NCBI GenBank assembly: GCA_900552365.1
Contig: URZP01000024.1
Coordinates: forward strand, 1 to 16,687
DNA length: 16,687 nt
Direction of reading: 5' to 3'
Source: an uncultured Coriobacteriaceae bacterium
Lineage (GTDB): Bacteria; Actinomycetota; Coriobacteriia; Coriobacteriales; Eggerthellaceae
Position 1 is the stretch's first letter. Every line of letters begins with the position of its first letter. Below, piece by piece: positions 5,741-12,949 of this stretch. Under the pieces are notes generated by a model. The model worked only from the letters and a program-made list of their open reading frames with translations. It ran no database searches and was not told where the DNA came from. Both the position numbers and the translations under genes were made by a program.

Positions 5741-7180
5741 TTGAGCCACGAGTTCCATTCTTTCTACTACGACCAGATGCAGCGAGAGCCGTCCACCGAC
5801 GACTTCCGCCTGCCCGCTGGAACCGAGATGACCGAGGAGCTGCTTCGGCGCCTGGTCGACGAGTTCGAGCAGGACCACAAGCCGCGCTACGAGTACCTGG
5901 ATAAGGTGTACGACACGCACTACGCGATCTTCGACCGGTCATGGCGCAAGAAACCCGGCTACAAGCCGAACAACCGCCTGTCTGCCGACTTCTGCTACAC
6001 CATCACGGACACGTTCGAGGGCTACTACATCGGCGTGCCCATGACGCTTTCGGTCAAGGGCGAGGACGATGGGCGCAAGAAGGCCGTGGAGGCGTTCATC
6101 GCCGACTATACGGCGAGAAACTTCCAGGAGGACGTGGACGCTGAATTGTCGGAGATGGCGTCGAAGTTCGGCCATGCCTACGAGATGCTGTACCAAGACG
6201 AAGAGGGTCTGCCGCGATCAATCGCGGTGTCGCCGCTCACGTCGTTCATGGTCTACGACGATTCCGTGCTGAAGCGCCCGATGTTCTTCGTCCGCTGGTT
6301 CTACGGTGACGACGGCGCTATCAAGGGCAGCTATTCCGATGCCCACGAGGTCGTGCCGTTCAGGCGCGGCGATGTCGGCTTGGAGTTCGGCGAGGCCGAG
6401 GACCACAGCTTCGGCAGCGTGCCCGCCGTCGACTTCCGCCAGAACACCAAGGGGCGCGGCCTCTACGAGGGCGTGCTTTCCATGGTCGAGCAGTACAACG
6501 CCGTGCTTTCCGAGAAGGCGAACGACGTGGAGTACTTCAGCGACTGCTACCTCGTGGTCAAGGGCAAAGAGCTTACCGATGACGAGCTGGTGAACATCCG
6601 CGAGAACAAGGTGATCAACCTCTTCGGCGAGTCCTTAGAGGGCCTTGATGTGGTGTTCCTGGCGAAGCCCAACGCCGACTCCGTGCAGGAGAACCTTATC
6701 AACCGCCTTGAGCAGCTGATCTTCAAGATGGCGATGGTGCCCGACATCACTTCCGACAGCTTCGTTACCGCCTCCGGCATAGCGCTCAAGATGCGCATGA
6801 TGCCCATGAGCAACCTCGCTCGCAAGAAAGACCGCAAGTTCAAGCGCGGCGTGCAGGAGCGCCTGAAGCTCCTAGCCGCCTATCCGTTGAGCCAGGGCTT
6901 CAGCGGCGACGATTGGCAGATGGTCGATGTGACCATGCACCGCAACATGCCCGACGACTTGCAGAGCGAGGCATCGGTTGCCGGGCAGCTCTCGGGCATC
7001 GTGTCCGAGGAGACGCAGCTCTCCGTGCTCTCCTGCGTGAGCGATCCCAAAGCCGAGATGCAGCGCAAGCGAGACGAGCAGGAGGAGAAGGCCGGCGCGG
7101 TGAGCGACGGCTACCCCACCAACCGAACGATCGAAACCAACCAGGAGGAAGGAACCAACGATGAAGGTAGCAACCTATAG
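5741..7180 (+). CDS. Portal protein, SPP1 gp6-like
   Basis: A 479-aa portal subunit; twelve copies would form the channel at the head vertex that binds terminase and later the connector. The N-terminal region YEYLDKVYDTHYAIFDR, followed by NNRLSADFCYTITDTFEGYY and IGVPMTLSV, is characteristic of the SPP1 gp6 portal family. A later segment, ITSDSFVTASGIALKMR, is the conserved stretch before the long stem helices. The C-terminus ends in a charged helix and polar tail. Translation starts at TTG. It is followed with a 20-nt overlap by the SH3b gene. The order terminase, portal, MuF fits the SPP1 module. Confidence 0.93.
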   Translation: MSHEFHSFYYDQMQREPSTDDFRLPAGTEMTEELLRRLVDEFEQDHKPRYEYLDKVYDTHYAIFDRSWRKKPGYKPNNRLSADFCYTITDTFEGYYIGVPMTLSVKGEDDGRKKAVEAFIADYTARNFQEDVDAELSEMASKFGHAYEMLYQDEEGLPRSIAVSPLTSFMVYDDSVLKRPMFFVRWFYGDDGAIKGSYSDAHEVVPFRRGDVGLEFGEAEDHSFGSVPAVDFRQNTKGRGLYEGVLSMVEQYNAVLSEKANDVEYFSDCYLVVKGKELTDDELVNIRENKVINLFGESLEGLDVVFLAKPNADSVQENLINRLEQLIFKMAMVPDITSDSFVTASGIALKMRMMPMSNLARKKDRKFKRGVQERLKLLAAYPLSQGFSGDDWQMVDVTMHRNMPDDLQSEASVAGQLSGIVSEETQLSVLSCVSDPKAEMQRKRDEQEEKAGAVSDGYPTNRTIETNQEEGTNDEGSNL

Positions 7181-7592
7181 CCGAGGCAAGCAGCTTGCCG
7201 TCCGCGAGGAGCCGGGCGGCGAGATCATCGGCACCATGGGAAACATGTCGGCGGCGCGGGTGGAGTCCGTCGCCGACGGCTGGGTCGAGCTGACGATGGG
7301 CGGATACGTGCGCGAAGACCTCGTGAGCATCTACGGCCTAGTCGATATGACCACCTACAGCATCAAGCAGCCCGAGACAGTGCAAAAGGAACCGCAGAAG
7401 GAAATGGATGCCGTCACGCCTGCCGAGCAGCCAGGCGAAACCGAAGCCAAGGAGCAGCCGGCAGAGGACAGCGGCGAGCTTGGCAGCATGAAGCTCAACG
7501 ACCTGCGCGAGCTTGCCCGCAACAGCGGCGTGAAGATCCCGAAGAACGCCACCAAGGACAAGATCATCGAGCTGTTGCTTTCCAATGAGTAA
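7161..7592 (+). CDS. SH3b plus Rho_N/SAP-like protein
   Basis: A 143-aa protein. Residues 10-57 read as a bacterial SH3 domain (LAVREEPGGEIIGTM, then GWVELTMGGYV). An acidic Pro/Glu/Gln linker spans about 68-108. Residues 110-141 (MKLNDLRELARNSGVKIP, then NATKDKIIELL) match the small helical Rho N-terminal/SAP/HeH-type DNA- or RNA-binding motif. AGGAGG lies about 10 nt before the ATG, inside the end of the portal gene. Rho_N-like proteins between portal and minor head genes are common in related phages; the role is unknown, perhaps an assembly adaptor. It overlaps the MuF gene by 8 nt. Confidence 0.75.
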   Translation: MKVATYSRGKQLAVREEPGGEIIGTMGNMSAARVESVADGWVELTMGGYVREDLVSIYGLVDMTTYSIKQPETVQKEPQKEMDAVTPAEQPGETEAKEQPAEDSGELGSMKLNDLRELARNSGVKIPKNATKDKIIELLLSNE

Positions 7593-9108
7593 GCCGAGCG
7601 ACGAATACTGGCGCGAGAGGCGCGACGAGTTCTTGCAGCAGCTGACCAAGGACGAGGCCGACCTGTCCAAGCGGCTTTCCAAGGTCTACGCATCCGAGGC
7701 GGCGAAGCTCGACCGCATGATCGCGGCCTACTACGCCAAGTACGGCGAGGGCAATGTGATCGAGTACCGCCGCCTGCTGCAATCCATCAGCGCAGAAGAC
7801 CGCACGCTGCTCATGGAGCGCATGGACGAGTTCGCCAAGAAGTACCCGCAGTACGCCGACCTCATGCCCGTGCGCGAGAGCATCTACCGCTTGAACGAGC
7901 TTGAGGCTATCCAGATGCAGATACGCTTGCAGCAGCTTGAGATCGGCGCGATCGAGCAGGAGGAGTTCCGCAGGCACTTCGAGGAGCAGGCGCGGCGTGC
8001 CGCCAACATCGCCGCCGAGGAGCTTGGCTTCGGCAAGGAGTTCTACCGCTACGACTCCGAGGTCGTGCGTGCGACGGTCGGAGCTGCCTGGGCGGCAGAC
8101 GGAGACTTCTCGGCCAACATCTGGGCGAACCGCGAGAAGCTGGCGAGCTACCTCAACGACGACTTCTCAAAGCTGATCGCACGCGGCGTCTCGTACGACG
8201 AGATTTCGCGCGAGCTTCGCCAGAGGCTCAACCACAGCGGCGCGAAGACCGCCATGCGCCTTGTGTACACAGAGGGAACGTACCTTTTCAACGAGGCGCA
8301 GGCATGCGTGCACGAGTCGGAGTTCGACAGCTACGCGCTGTCATGCATCCACGACGGCAGGGCCTGCGAGGTGTGCCGCGAGCTTGAGGCCTACCAGAAG
8401 CAGCACCCGGCAAAGTTCTCCGAGCGCATGCCGGGCACGAACTTCCCGCCGATGCACCCGTGGTGCCGCTGCTCGTACACCCTTGAGGTGGCCGACTGGG
8501 ACAAGTGGATCGACGATTACGTTGCAAAGCGCGGCGGCGATTCGGCGACCCACGCCATGACGCTGCGATCGAGCGCCATGGTTCGGGAACCTGTCACCAC
8601 GTCCCTGCTCGAATCGCTGCAACGCGCCGGCTCGGCGCTGGCCGGGCTTGATTTCAGGCTCAAGGGCCAGCAGTCGTTGGCGCGGAAGATCCGCACCGAC
8701 TCGCACAAGCTCGATGTGAGCGAGAAGGAGGCATCAGACGGCATCAACGACGTGCTGCGCTACACATACGTGCTGCCAGTCGAGTCGTTCGCTGACGAGT
8801 TCGCGCGCATCAGGCAGGCGCTTGAGAAGGCGGGCTATACTGTGGTGAAGGTCAAGAACACGCTCGGCGACGCATCGAGCGCTTACCGTGGCGTCAACAC
8901 GCAGTTCGAGACGCCCGACGGCTTCAAGTTCGAGCTTCAGTTCCACACGAAGCAGAGCCTCGACGTGAAGGAGCGCAACCACGCGCTCTACGAGGAGGAG
9001 CGGTTGGAGGACACCCCGCTTGAGCGCAAGTGGGAGCTTCGCCGCGAGATGGCCGACAACGCCGCGAAAATAAAGACGCCGCCGAACATCGAGGAGGTTC
9101 GCAAATGA
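7585..9108 (+). CDS. MuF minor head protein with C-terminal RelA/SpoT-like domain
   Basis: A 507-aa two-part protein. Residues 1-300 are an SPP1 gp7/MuF head morphogenesis protein: a long charged helical region, then RLVYTEGTYLFNEAQ (225-239), C261-x-x-C264 and FPPMHPWCRC (287-296), the usual MuF cysteine/histidine cluster. Residues about 355-476 resemble RelA/SpoT nucleotidyltransferases: SLARKI (364-369), NDVLRYT (388-394), VKVKN (421-425), AYRGVNT (433-439) and FELQFHT (449-455). By alignment from memory, D389 and E450 match the catalytic Asp and Glu of (p)ppGpp synthetases and Y434 the substrate-stacking Tyr. MuF proteins with C-terminal toxin domains are known from temperate phages. Inferred role: a virion-borne toxin making alarmone-type nucleotides or modifying tRNA. 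Its stop overlaps the next start. Confidence 0.9.
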   Translation: MSKPSDEYWRERRDEFLQQLTKDEADLSKRLSKVYASEAAKLDRMIAAYYAKYGEGNVIEYRRLLQSISAEDRTLLMERMDEFAKKYPQYADLMPVRESIYRLNELEAIQMQIRLQQLEIGAIEQEEFRRHFEEQARRAANIAAEELGFGKEFYRYDSEVVRATVGAAWAADGDFSANIWANREKLASYLNDDFSKLIARGVSYDEISRELRQRLNHSGAKTAMRLVYTEGTYLFNEAQACVHESEFDSYALSCIHDGRACEVCRELEAYQKQHPAKFSERMPGTNFPPMHPWCRCSYTLEVADWDKWIDDYVAKRGGDSATHAMTLRSSAMVREPVTTSLLESLQRAGSALAGLDFRLKGQQSLARKIRTDSHKLDVSEKEASDGINDVLRYTYVLPVESFADEFARIRQALEKAGYTVVKVKNTLGDASSAYRGVNTQFETPDGFKFELQFHTKQSLDVKERNHALYEEERLEDTPLERKWELRREMADNAAKIKTPPNIEEVRK

Positions 9109-9314
9109 TTTACTACACCGACGACTCCCGCAGGCGCGTATCGCGCTTCGATGCGGAACAGATGGTGTGCGAGACCTACGATTTCACGCTCGGGCGCTGG
9201 GTATTCGACACAGAGGTGTTCGGAACGCAAAGCGGCGACCTATGGCTAGACGAGATTGGCCAGGAAGAGGCCGAGGCGATTATAAGAAAGCGCGACAAGG
9301 CGCTGCACCGATAG
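9105..9314 (+). CDS. 69-aa acidic protein coupled to the MuF toxin, candidate immunity protein
   Basis: The start ATG overlaps the MuF stop codon (AAATGA), with GAGGAGG 7 nt upstream, so translation is coupled. The product has 15 acidic and 10 basic residues, with acidic residues concentrated in the C-terminal half (GDLWLDEIGQEEAEAII). The N-terminal half looks like short beta strands (MIYYTDDSRRRVSRFDAEQ, then YDFTLGRWVFDTEVF). It has no membrane segment and no recognised family. Position, size and acidity fit an immunity protein for the adjacent toxin domain. The alternative is an ordinary small head-cluster protein, since small genes after MuF occur in phages without a toxin domain. Confidence 0.8.
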   Translation: MIYYTDDSRRRVSRFDAEQMVCETYDFTLGRWVFDTEVFGTQSGDLWLDEIGQEEAEAIIRKRDKALHR

Positions 9315-9360
9315 CAAACAGGCGAAAACCGAATAGGCATCTCACCCCAACGGCACAATC

Positions 9361-9390
9361 AAGGCCCCCAACACGGGGGCCTTTTCTTTT
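9361..9390 (+). terminator. Intrinsic terminator after the MuF/69-aa pair
   Basis: AAGGCCCCC (9361-9369) pairs perfectly with GGGGGCCTT (9375-9383) around AACAC, followed by a T-rich tail (TTTTCTTTT). A strong terminator inside a head-gene cluster implies read-through, antitermination or a new promoter for the downstream genes. Confidence 0.9.
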
Positions 9391-9406
9391 GCGTCAAGGA
9401 GGAGCC

Positions 9407-9667
9407 ATGGAGATCGAATACATCACCCGCGCTGGGTGCCCGTCATGCGAGGCGTACCGCCGAGCGGTCATAGACCCGCTTTCCGAGGAGTACCCGGGGC
9501 GCGTGAGGGTTCATCAGGCATGGGACGGCCTCATGGAGCGGCTGAACAACGCCGAGCGCATCACCCGCGTTCCCATGGTCGTTGTAACCGACGGCGGACG
9601 CGAGGTCATGCGCCTGCTTGAGATGCCAACGCTTGAGCGCCTTGAGGACATCCTGGAACCCGCCTGA
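9407..9667 (+). CDS. Thioredoxin/glutaredoxin-like protein
   Basis: An 86-aa thioredoxin-fold protein. The redox motif C-P-S-C lies in ITRAGCPSCEAYRRAV (5-20). A cis-proline segment, RVPMVVVTDGG, lies about 40 residues later, followed by a C-terminal helix (LERLEDILEPA). It would reduce disulfides or act as electron donor in the cytoplasm. AAGGAGGAG lies just upstream of the ATG, which is only 16 nt after the terminator tail. It sits alone between the toxin pair and the scaffold gene, out of place among head genes. A link with the PAPS-reductase-like protein, whose cellular relatives use thioredoxin, is possible. Confidence 0.85.
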   Translation: MEIEYITRAGCPSCEAYRRAVIDPLSEEYPGRVRVHQAWDGLMERLNNAERITRVPMVVVTDGGREVMRLLEMPTLERLEDILEPA

Positions 9668-9824
9668 CGGGCGAATCTCACGCATGAAGGACACTCGCAT
9701 GGTCAAAGACCGACCGAGCGTTGAGGTCGTTAAAAGCCACGGTTCGGGCAGGCGTGGAACCCGCTAAAAGCTACGGAAAACGTGCAGGCATGAGCCACGA
9801 GAAACCTTATGGAGGGTACGAAGC
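9668..9824 (+). other. Intergenic region with small reading frame and imperfect direct repeat
   Basis: TAAAAGCCACGG (9731-9742) and TAAAAGCTACGG (9765-9776) repeat at an offset of 34 bp, each followed by a GCAGGC-containing stretch. A 27-codon frame (9684-9767, MKDTRMVKDRPSVEVV and so on) lacks a ribosome binding site and is not called. A GCGAATCTCACGCAT box at 9671-9685 resembles boxes at 3557 and 9330. A promoter for the capsid genes might lie here because a terminator precedes the region, but I find no convincing -35/-10 pair. Confidence 0.4.
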
Positions 9825-10523
9825 ATGGCAAAGGACGGAAACCGACAGAAGTTCGCAGGAGTAGCGGGCGGAAACCTCACCCCGCCGCAGCAAGGCGACG
9901 AGGGAACCGAAGGCGCTGGCGAAGAGGCGGGCACCGAGGGCGAAGGCCCCGAAGGCGACCAGCAGGGCGCGGGTGAAGACCCGGACGACAAGGGAAGCAA
10001 GCCCAAGACGAAGGGCAAGACCTACACCGACGCCGACGTTGACGAGATCGTCAAGAAGCGCATCTCCCGCGAGCGTGCGCAGATCGAGAAGCAAATCCGC
10101 GAGCAGATCAAGCAGGAGGCCGACGACCAGCGCAGCGAGGCCGAGAAGCTTGCGGGCATGAACGACTTGCAGCGCGCGCAGTACGCGCTTGAGAAGGCCA
10201 ACGCCGAGAAGGCTGCGCTTGAGCGCCGCATCAACCTGTCCGAGCAGATGGGCGTTGCGCGCGCCGAACTGAAGGCCGCAGGCATCGACCTCGGCGACGA
10301 GCTTCTTTCCATGTTCGTGACGGAGAAGGCGGACGACACCAACGCCGCGATCTCCAAGATCAAGGAGCTTTTCCCCAAGGCGGTAGACGCCGCAGTGCAG
10401 GAAGCGCTCAAGCGCCAGCCCCCCAAGGCGGGCAGCGAGGGCAAGCCCCAGTCCTTCGGCGCTAGCTTCGCAGCCGCATACAGCAACCGAATGAACGGAG
10501 GAAAGAAAGATGGCGCTCAATAA
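9825..10523 (+). CDS. Capsid scaffolding protein, DUF4355-like
   Basis: A 232-aa protein that would fill the procapsid and leave during maturation. The first 60 residues are acidic, glycine-rich and disordered. KTYTDADVDEIVKKRISRER (65-84) is the typical start of the DUF4355 scaffold domain. It is followed by a long coiled coil to about residue 136 and a helical part (ELKAAGIDLGDELLSMFV). The basic C-terminal segment would contact the capsid protein. GGAGG lies 9 nt before the ATG. It ends with a 14-nt overlap with the next head gene, the usual place before the major capsid gene. Confidence 0.88.
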   Translation: MAKDGNRQKFAGVAGGNLTPPQQGDEGTEGAGEEAGTEGEGPEGDQQGAGEDPDDKGSKPKTKGKTYTDADVDEIVKKRISRERAQIEKQIREQIKQEADDQRSEAEKLAGMNDLQRAQYALEKANAEKAALERRINLSEQMGVARAELKAAGIDLGDELLSMFVTEKADDTNAAISKIKELFPKAVDAAVQEALKRQPPKAGSEGKPQSFGASFAAAYSNRMNGGKKDGAQ

Positions 10524-10824
10524 GGCGTTCACCTACGGCGAGTCCGAAAGCATCCTCGATTCCGAGGTGGGCATCGTCACCAAGACGCGAACCGCTACCC
10601 AGGCCATGGCCAAGGAGGTAGACGGTCGCAAGATCATCAAGGCCGGTGCGCTGTTCACCGGCACCGACGAGTTCGGCGTGTTCCTTGAGGACTACGACAT
10701 GACGGACACCGACAAGTGCCCCGTCGCCGTGATCTTCCAGGGCCGACTCAAGGCCGACAAGGTATCCACCGAGGCCAAGGCCAAGAAGGCGGACTTCGCC
10801 GCCGCAGGCCTCTACCTCGTGTAA
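10510..10824 (+). CDS. Putative head decoration protein
   Basis: A 104-aa protein between scaffold and major capsid genes, the standard place of a capsid decoration protein. The body is beta-rich: GRKIIKAGALFTGTDEFGVF (residues 39-58), then CPVAVIFQGRLK, ending AAGLYLV. This layout, a proposed control/residual section followed by a VAVIFQGR-like strand and a short hydrophobic end, is shared by many small decoration-like phage proteins. AGGAAAG precedes the ATG within the scaffold gene. The family assignment is from position and pattern only. Confidence 0.6.
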   Translation: MALNKAFTYGESESILDSEVGIVTKTRTATQAMAKEVDGRKIIKAGALFTGTDEFGVFLEDYDMTDTDKCPVAVIFQGRLKADKVSTEAKAKKADFAAAGLYLV

Positions 10825-10840
10825 GAAAGGAGCAGCTTAG

Positions 10841-11929
10841 ATGCGTCCCATTTCCGAGCTCATCACCGAGCGCGACATGCTCGACTTCTCGCAGGGCTTC
10901 AACGTCCAGCGAAACTACCTCGGCTCCCGACTGTTCCCGGATCAAAAGACCCAGTACATCGAGGCCGAGTACTCCCGCATCGTGGAGAACGGCAACCTTC
11001 CCACCGTGGCAATGATCCACGGCTTCGACACCGAGGCGCACATCGCCTCCCGCGTTCCGTTCGAGCGCGTCGTCACCGAGCAGCTGCTCATCAAGGAGAA
11101 GATCAACCTCACCGAGCGCCTGCGCCTCGTCACGCGCGGCCTCGACATGCAGATGGACTCCGTGCGCCGCTACTGCTTCGACGACGTTGCCCGCATGGCA
11201 GAGTCCGTCGTCGCCCGCGTCGAGAAGGCCAAGATGGAGGCCCTTTCCACGGGCAAGATGACCATCAACGAGAACAACGTCTCGATGGAGGTCGATTTCG
11301 GCGTCCCCAGCGACCAGAAGGTAGCCACCAAGTGGGCCGTCGCCGACGCCGACATCATCGGCGACATCGACAAGTGGGTGACCATCGCCAACGGCAAGGG
11401 CCAGACCCCCACCGTCGCAATCACCTCCAAGAAGGTGTTCTCCCTTATCCAGCGCAACGCAGCCGTGCAGAAGGCGATCTTCGGCATCAACGGTGCCGGC
11501 ATCCTGCCGAGCCTCGCGCAGGTCAACAACCTGCTCGCGCAGCAGTTCAACGGCCTCACGCTGAACATCGACGAGGAGCGCTACGGCGTGATCGACACCG
11601 CCGCCGACTCCATGAAGGTTACCCAGGGCCGCTTCTTCCCCGAGGACAAGTTCGTCATGTGCTCCGTCGGTTACGACGGCTCCGTTGGCACCGGCCTTTG
11701 GGGCGTAACCCCCGAGGAGCTTGAGCAGGGCGGCGCGTTCAACGAGAAGCGCCAGGAGCAGTACGTCACCTGCGTTCGCTGGGACACCCAAGACCCGGTT
11801 GCCACGTGGACTAAGGCCTCCGGCCTGTTCATCCCCGTGCTTCCCAACGTCTACGGCCACATCATCGCCACCATCGACACGACCTCCGAGCAGGCGCTCG
11901 AAAATGGCGATCGCCCGGTAGAGGGCTAG
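10841..11929 (+). CDS. Major capsid protein, lambda gpE-like (HK97 fold)
   Basis: A 362-aa protein with features of the phage capsid E family. The N-terminus MRPISELITERDMLDF precedes LGSRLFPDQKTQYIEAEY. Mid-protein there is PTVAITSKKVFSLIQRNAAV, and the end VRWDTQDPVATWTKASGLFI is the conserved beta-strand region. AAAGGAG lies about 8 nt before the ATG. Located right after scaffold and decoration genes. Codon bias toward C-ending codons is stronger here than in neighbouring genes, as expected of a highly expressed product. Confidence 0.93.
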   Translation: MRPISELITERDMLDFSQGFNVQRNYLGSRLFPDQKTQYIEAEYSRIVENGNLPTVAMIHGFDTEAHIASRVPFERVVTEQLLIKEKINLTERLRLVTRGLDMQMDSVRRYCFDDVARMAESVVARVEKAKMEALSTGKMTINENNVSMEVDFGVPSDQKVATKWAVADADIIGDIDKWVTIANGKGQTPTVAITSKKVFSLIQRNAAVQKAIFGINGAGILPSLAQVNNLLAQQFNGLTLNIDEERYGVIDTAADSMKVTQGRFFPEDKFVMCSVGYDGSVGTGLWGVTPEELEQGGAFNEKRQEQYVTCVRWDTQDPVATWTKASGLFIPVLPNVYGHIIATIDTTSEQALENGDRPVEG

Positions 11930-11931
11930 CC

Positions 11932-12276
11932 ATGGCATCCCTCGCAGACCGCGTAAAGGCGCGTTACCTGGAAGACGAGGCAGTGCCGGCAGACGCCGTT
12001 ATCGAGGAGATGATCGCGACGGTATCAGACCGCCTGTGCATCCGCCTCAAGGTGGCCGAGCTGCCTCGCCTCGCCGAGTCGATCGCCGTCGACGCGGCGA
12101 TCAAGGCCCTGCGCCTGCGCGGCTACGAGGGCAGCACCTCCGAATCGGCATCGGATGGCGGCAGCATGTCCAACTCCTTCGTTGATGACGTGCTTTCCGC
12201 CTATTCCGCCGACATCGAGGCCCTGCGCGACGCCTGCCACCCCAAGGGCATCAAGTTCATGGGGGCGCGGCGATGA
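11932..12276 (+). CDS. Head-tail connector protein (gp6/gp15-like)
   Basis: A 114-aa helical protein that would dock under the portal to extend the DNA channel. ADAVIEEMIATVSDRLCIRL and VDAAIKALRLRGYEGSTSES are characteristic of the phage head-tail connector family, including the RRGxEGxxSES-type loop. The C-terminus is SADIEALRDACH. GAGGG lies 7 nt upstream of the ATG, and the gene starts 2 nt after the capsid stop. The stop overlaps the next start (ATGA). Confidence 0.88.
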   Translation: MASLADRVKARYLEDEAVPADAVIEEMIATVSDRLCIRLKVAELPRLAESIAVDAAIKALRLRGYEGSTSESASDGGSMSNSFVDDVLSAYSADIEALRDACHPKGIKFMGARR

Positions 12277-12587
12277 GGTGGTACAGGGCGGCTGCTATCA
12301 AACGCGAGCAGACGGGCACCGACGAGCTGCACAACCCCACGTGCTCCGAGGTGCCAGCCTTCGGCTTCTTCGTACGCGTAGGCCCGTGGCACAAGATCAA
12401 GGCAGACAACGCGGGCAACGCCTACGACGGCGTTACCCGCTCCCTGCTCACCAAGAGGCCCGCAGCAGACTTCGGCGAAGTGTGCGCGGTCGAGGTGAAG
12501 GGCCACGCCTACGAGCTGGCGGACGTATCAGCGGACGGCGATACGACCGTTCTCACCGTGAAGGGGTTCAAGCCATGGGTTTTGTGA
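12273..12587 (+). CDS. Head closure / stopper protein (gp16-like)
   Basis: A 104-aa, beta-rich protein in the usual stopper position after the connector. It contains REQTGTDELHNPTCSE near the N-terminus and an RVGPWHKIKADNAGNAYDGV central section. The segment VKGHAYELADVSADGDTTVL and the final KPWVL fit the head-tail joining family. In SPP1-like phages this protein retains DNA after packaging. The ATG overlaps the previous stop. Confidence 0.75.
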   Translation: MRWYRAAAIKREQTGTDELHNPTCSEVPAFGFFVRVGPWHKIKADNAGNAYDGVTRSLLTKRPAADFGEVCAVEVKGHAYELADVSADGDTTVLTVKGFKPWVL

Positions 12588-12940
12588 TCCAAGACGTGAA
12601 CGACCTCGCGGGAAAGCTGAAGAGACTCTCCTCCGTGCGCTTCGATGCGGTCATCACGAAGAACATGGCCCAGATCTTCAATCGCGGCAAAGCCGACGGC
12701 GGAACGCCCGTATCGACCGAGAAGACCAGGCCTGGGGGGCCGCACGGCGAGCTGCGCATGTCGCTGGGCCACTCGGGAGACACCGTTGGCTACACGAAAA
12801 GCTATGCGCCGCACGTCGAGTACGGCCATAGAACCGTGAGCGGCGGCTATGTGCAGGGTCAGCGGTTCCTCAAGCGGAACGTGGACACGCAGCGCCCGAT
12901 TTTCCAACAAGACCTGATCGACCAGCTGAAGAAGCTCTAA
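12575..12940 (+). CDS. Neck / tail completion protein (HK97 gp10-like)
   Basis: A 121-aa protein. DLAGKLKRLSSVRFDAVITK is the N-terminal helical part. GGTPVSTEKTRPGGPHGELR and the stretch YAPHVEYGHRTVSGGYVQG show the conserved pattern of the HK97 gp10 family (P-V-x-T-G-x-L-x-x-S and Y-A-x-x-V-E-x-G-H). The C-terminus FLKRNVDTQRPIF is also typical. AAGGGG lies 8 nt before the ATG, inside the previous gene, with a 13-nt overlap. A longer in-frame start at 12155 would overlap two genes and is rejected. Confidence 0.88.
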   Translation: MGFVIQDVNDLAGKLKRLSSVRFDAVITKNMAQIFNRGKADGGTPVSTEKTRPGGPHGELRMSLGHSGDTVGYTKSYAPHVEYGHRTVSGGYVQGQRFLKRNVDTQRPIFQQDLIDQLKKL

Positions 12941-12949
12941 GGAGGAACG

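Noticed and set aside
9684..9767. 27-codon frame MKDTRMVKDRPSV...
   Set aside because: No Shine-Dalgarno sequence and it spans a repeat; not enough to call a gene.
10748..11938. A 396-codon open frame on the minus strand
   Set aside because: Complement of the capsid gene; it arises from strong third-position GC bias and shows Leu/Val/Asp/Gly-rich sequence without a family pattern.
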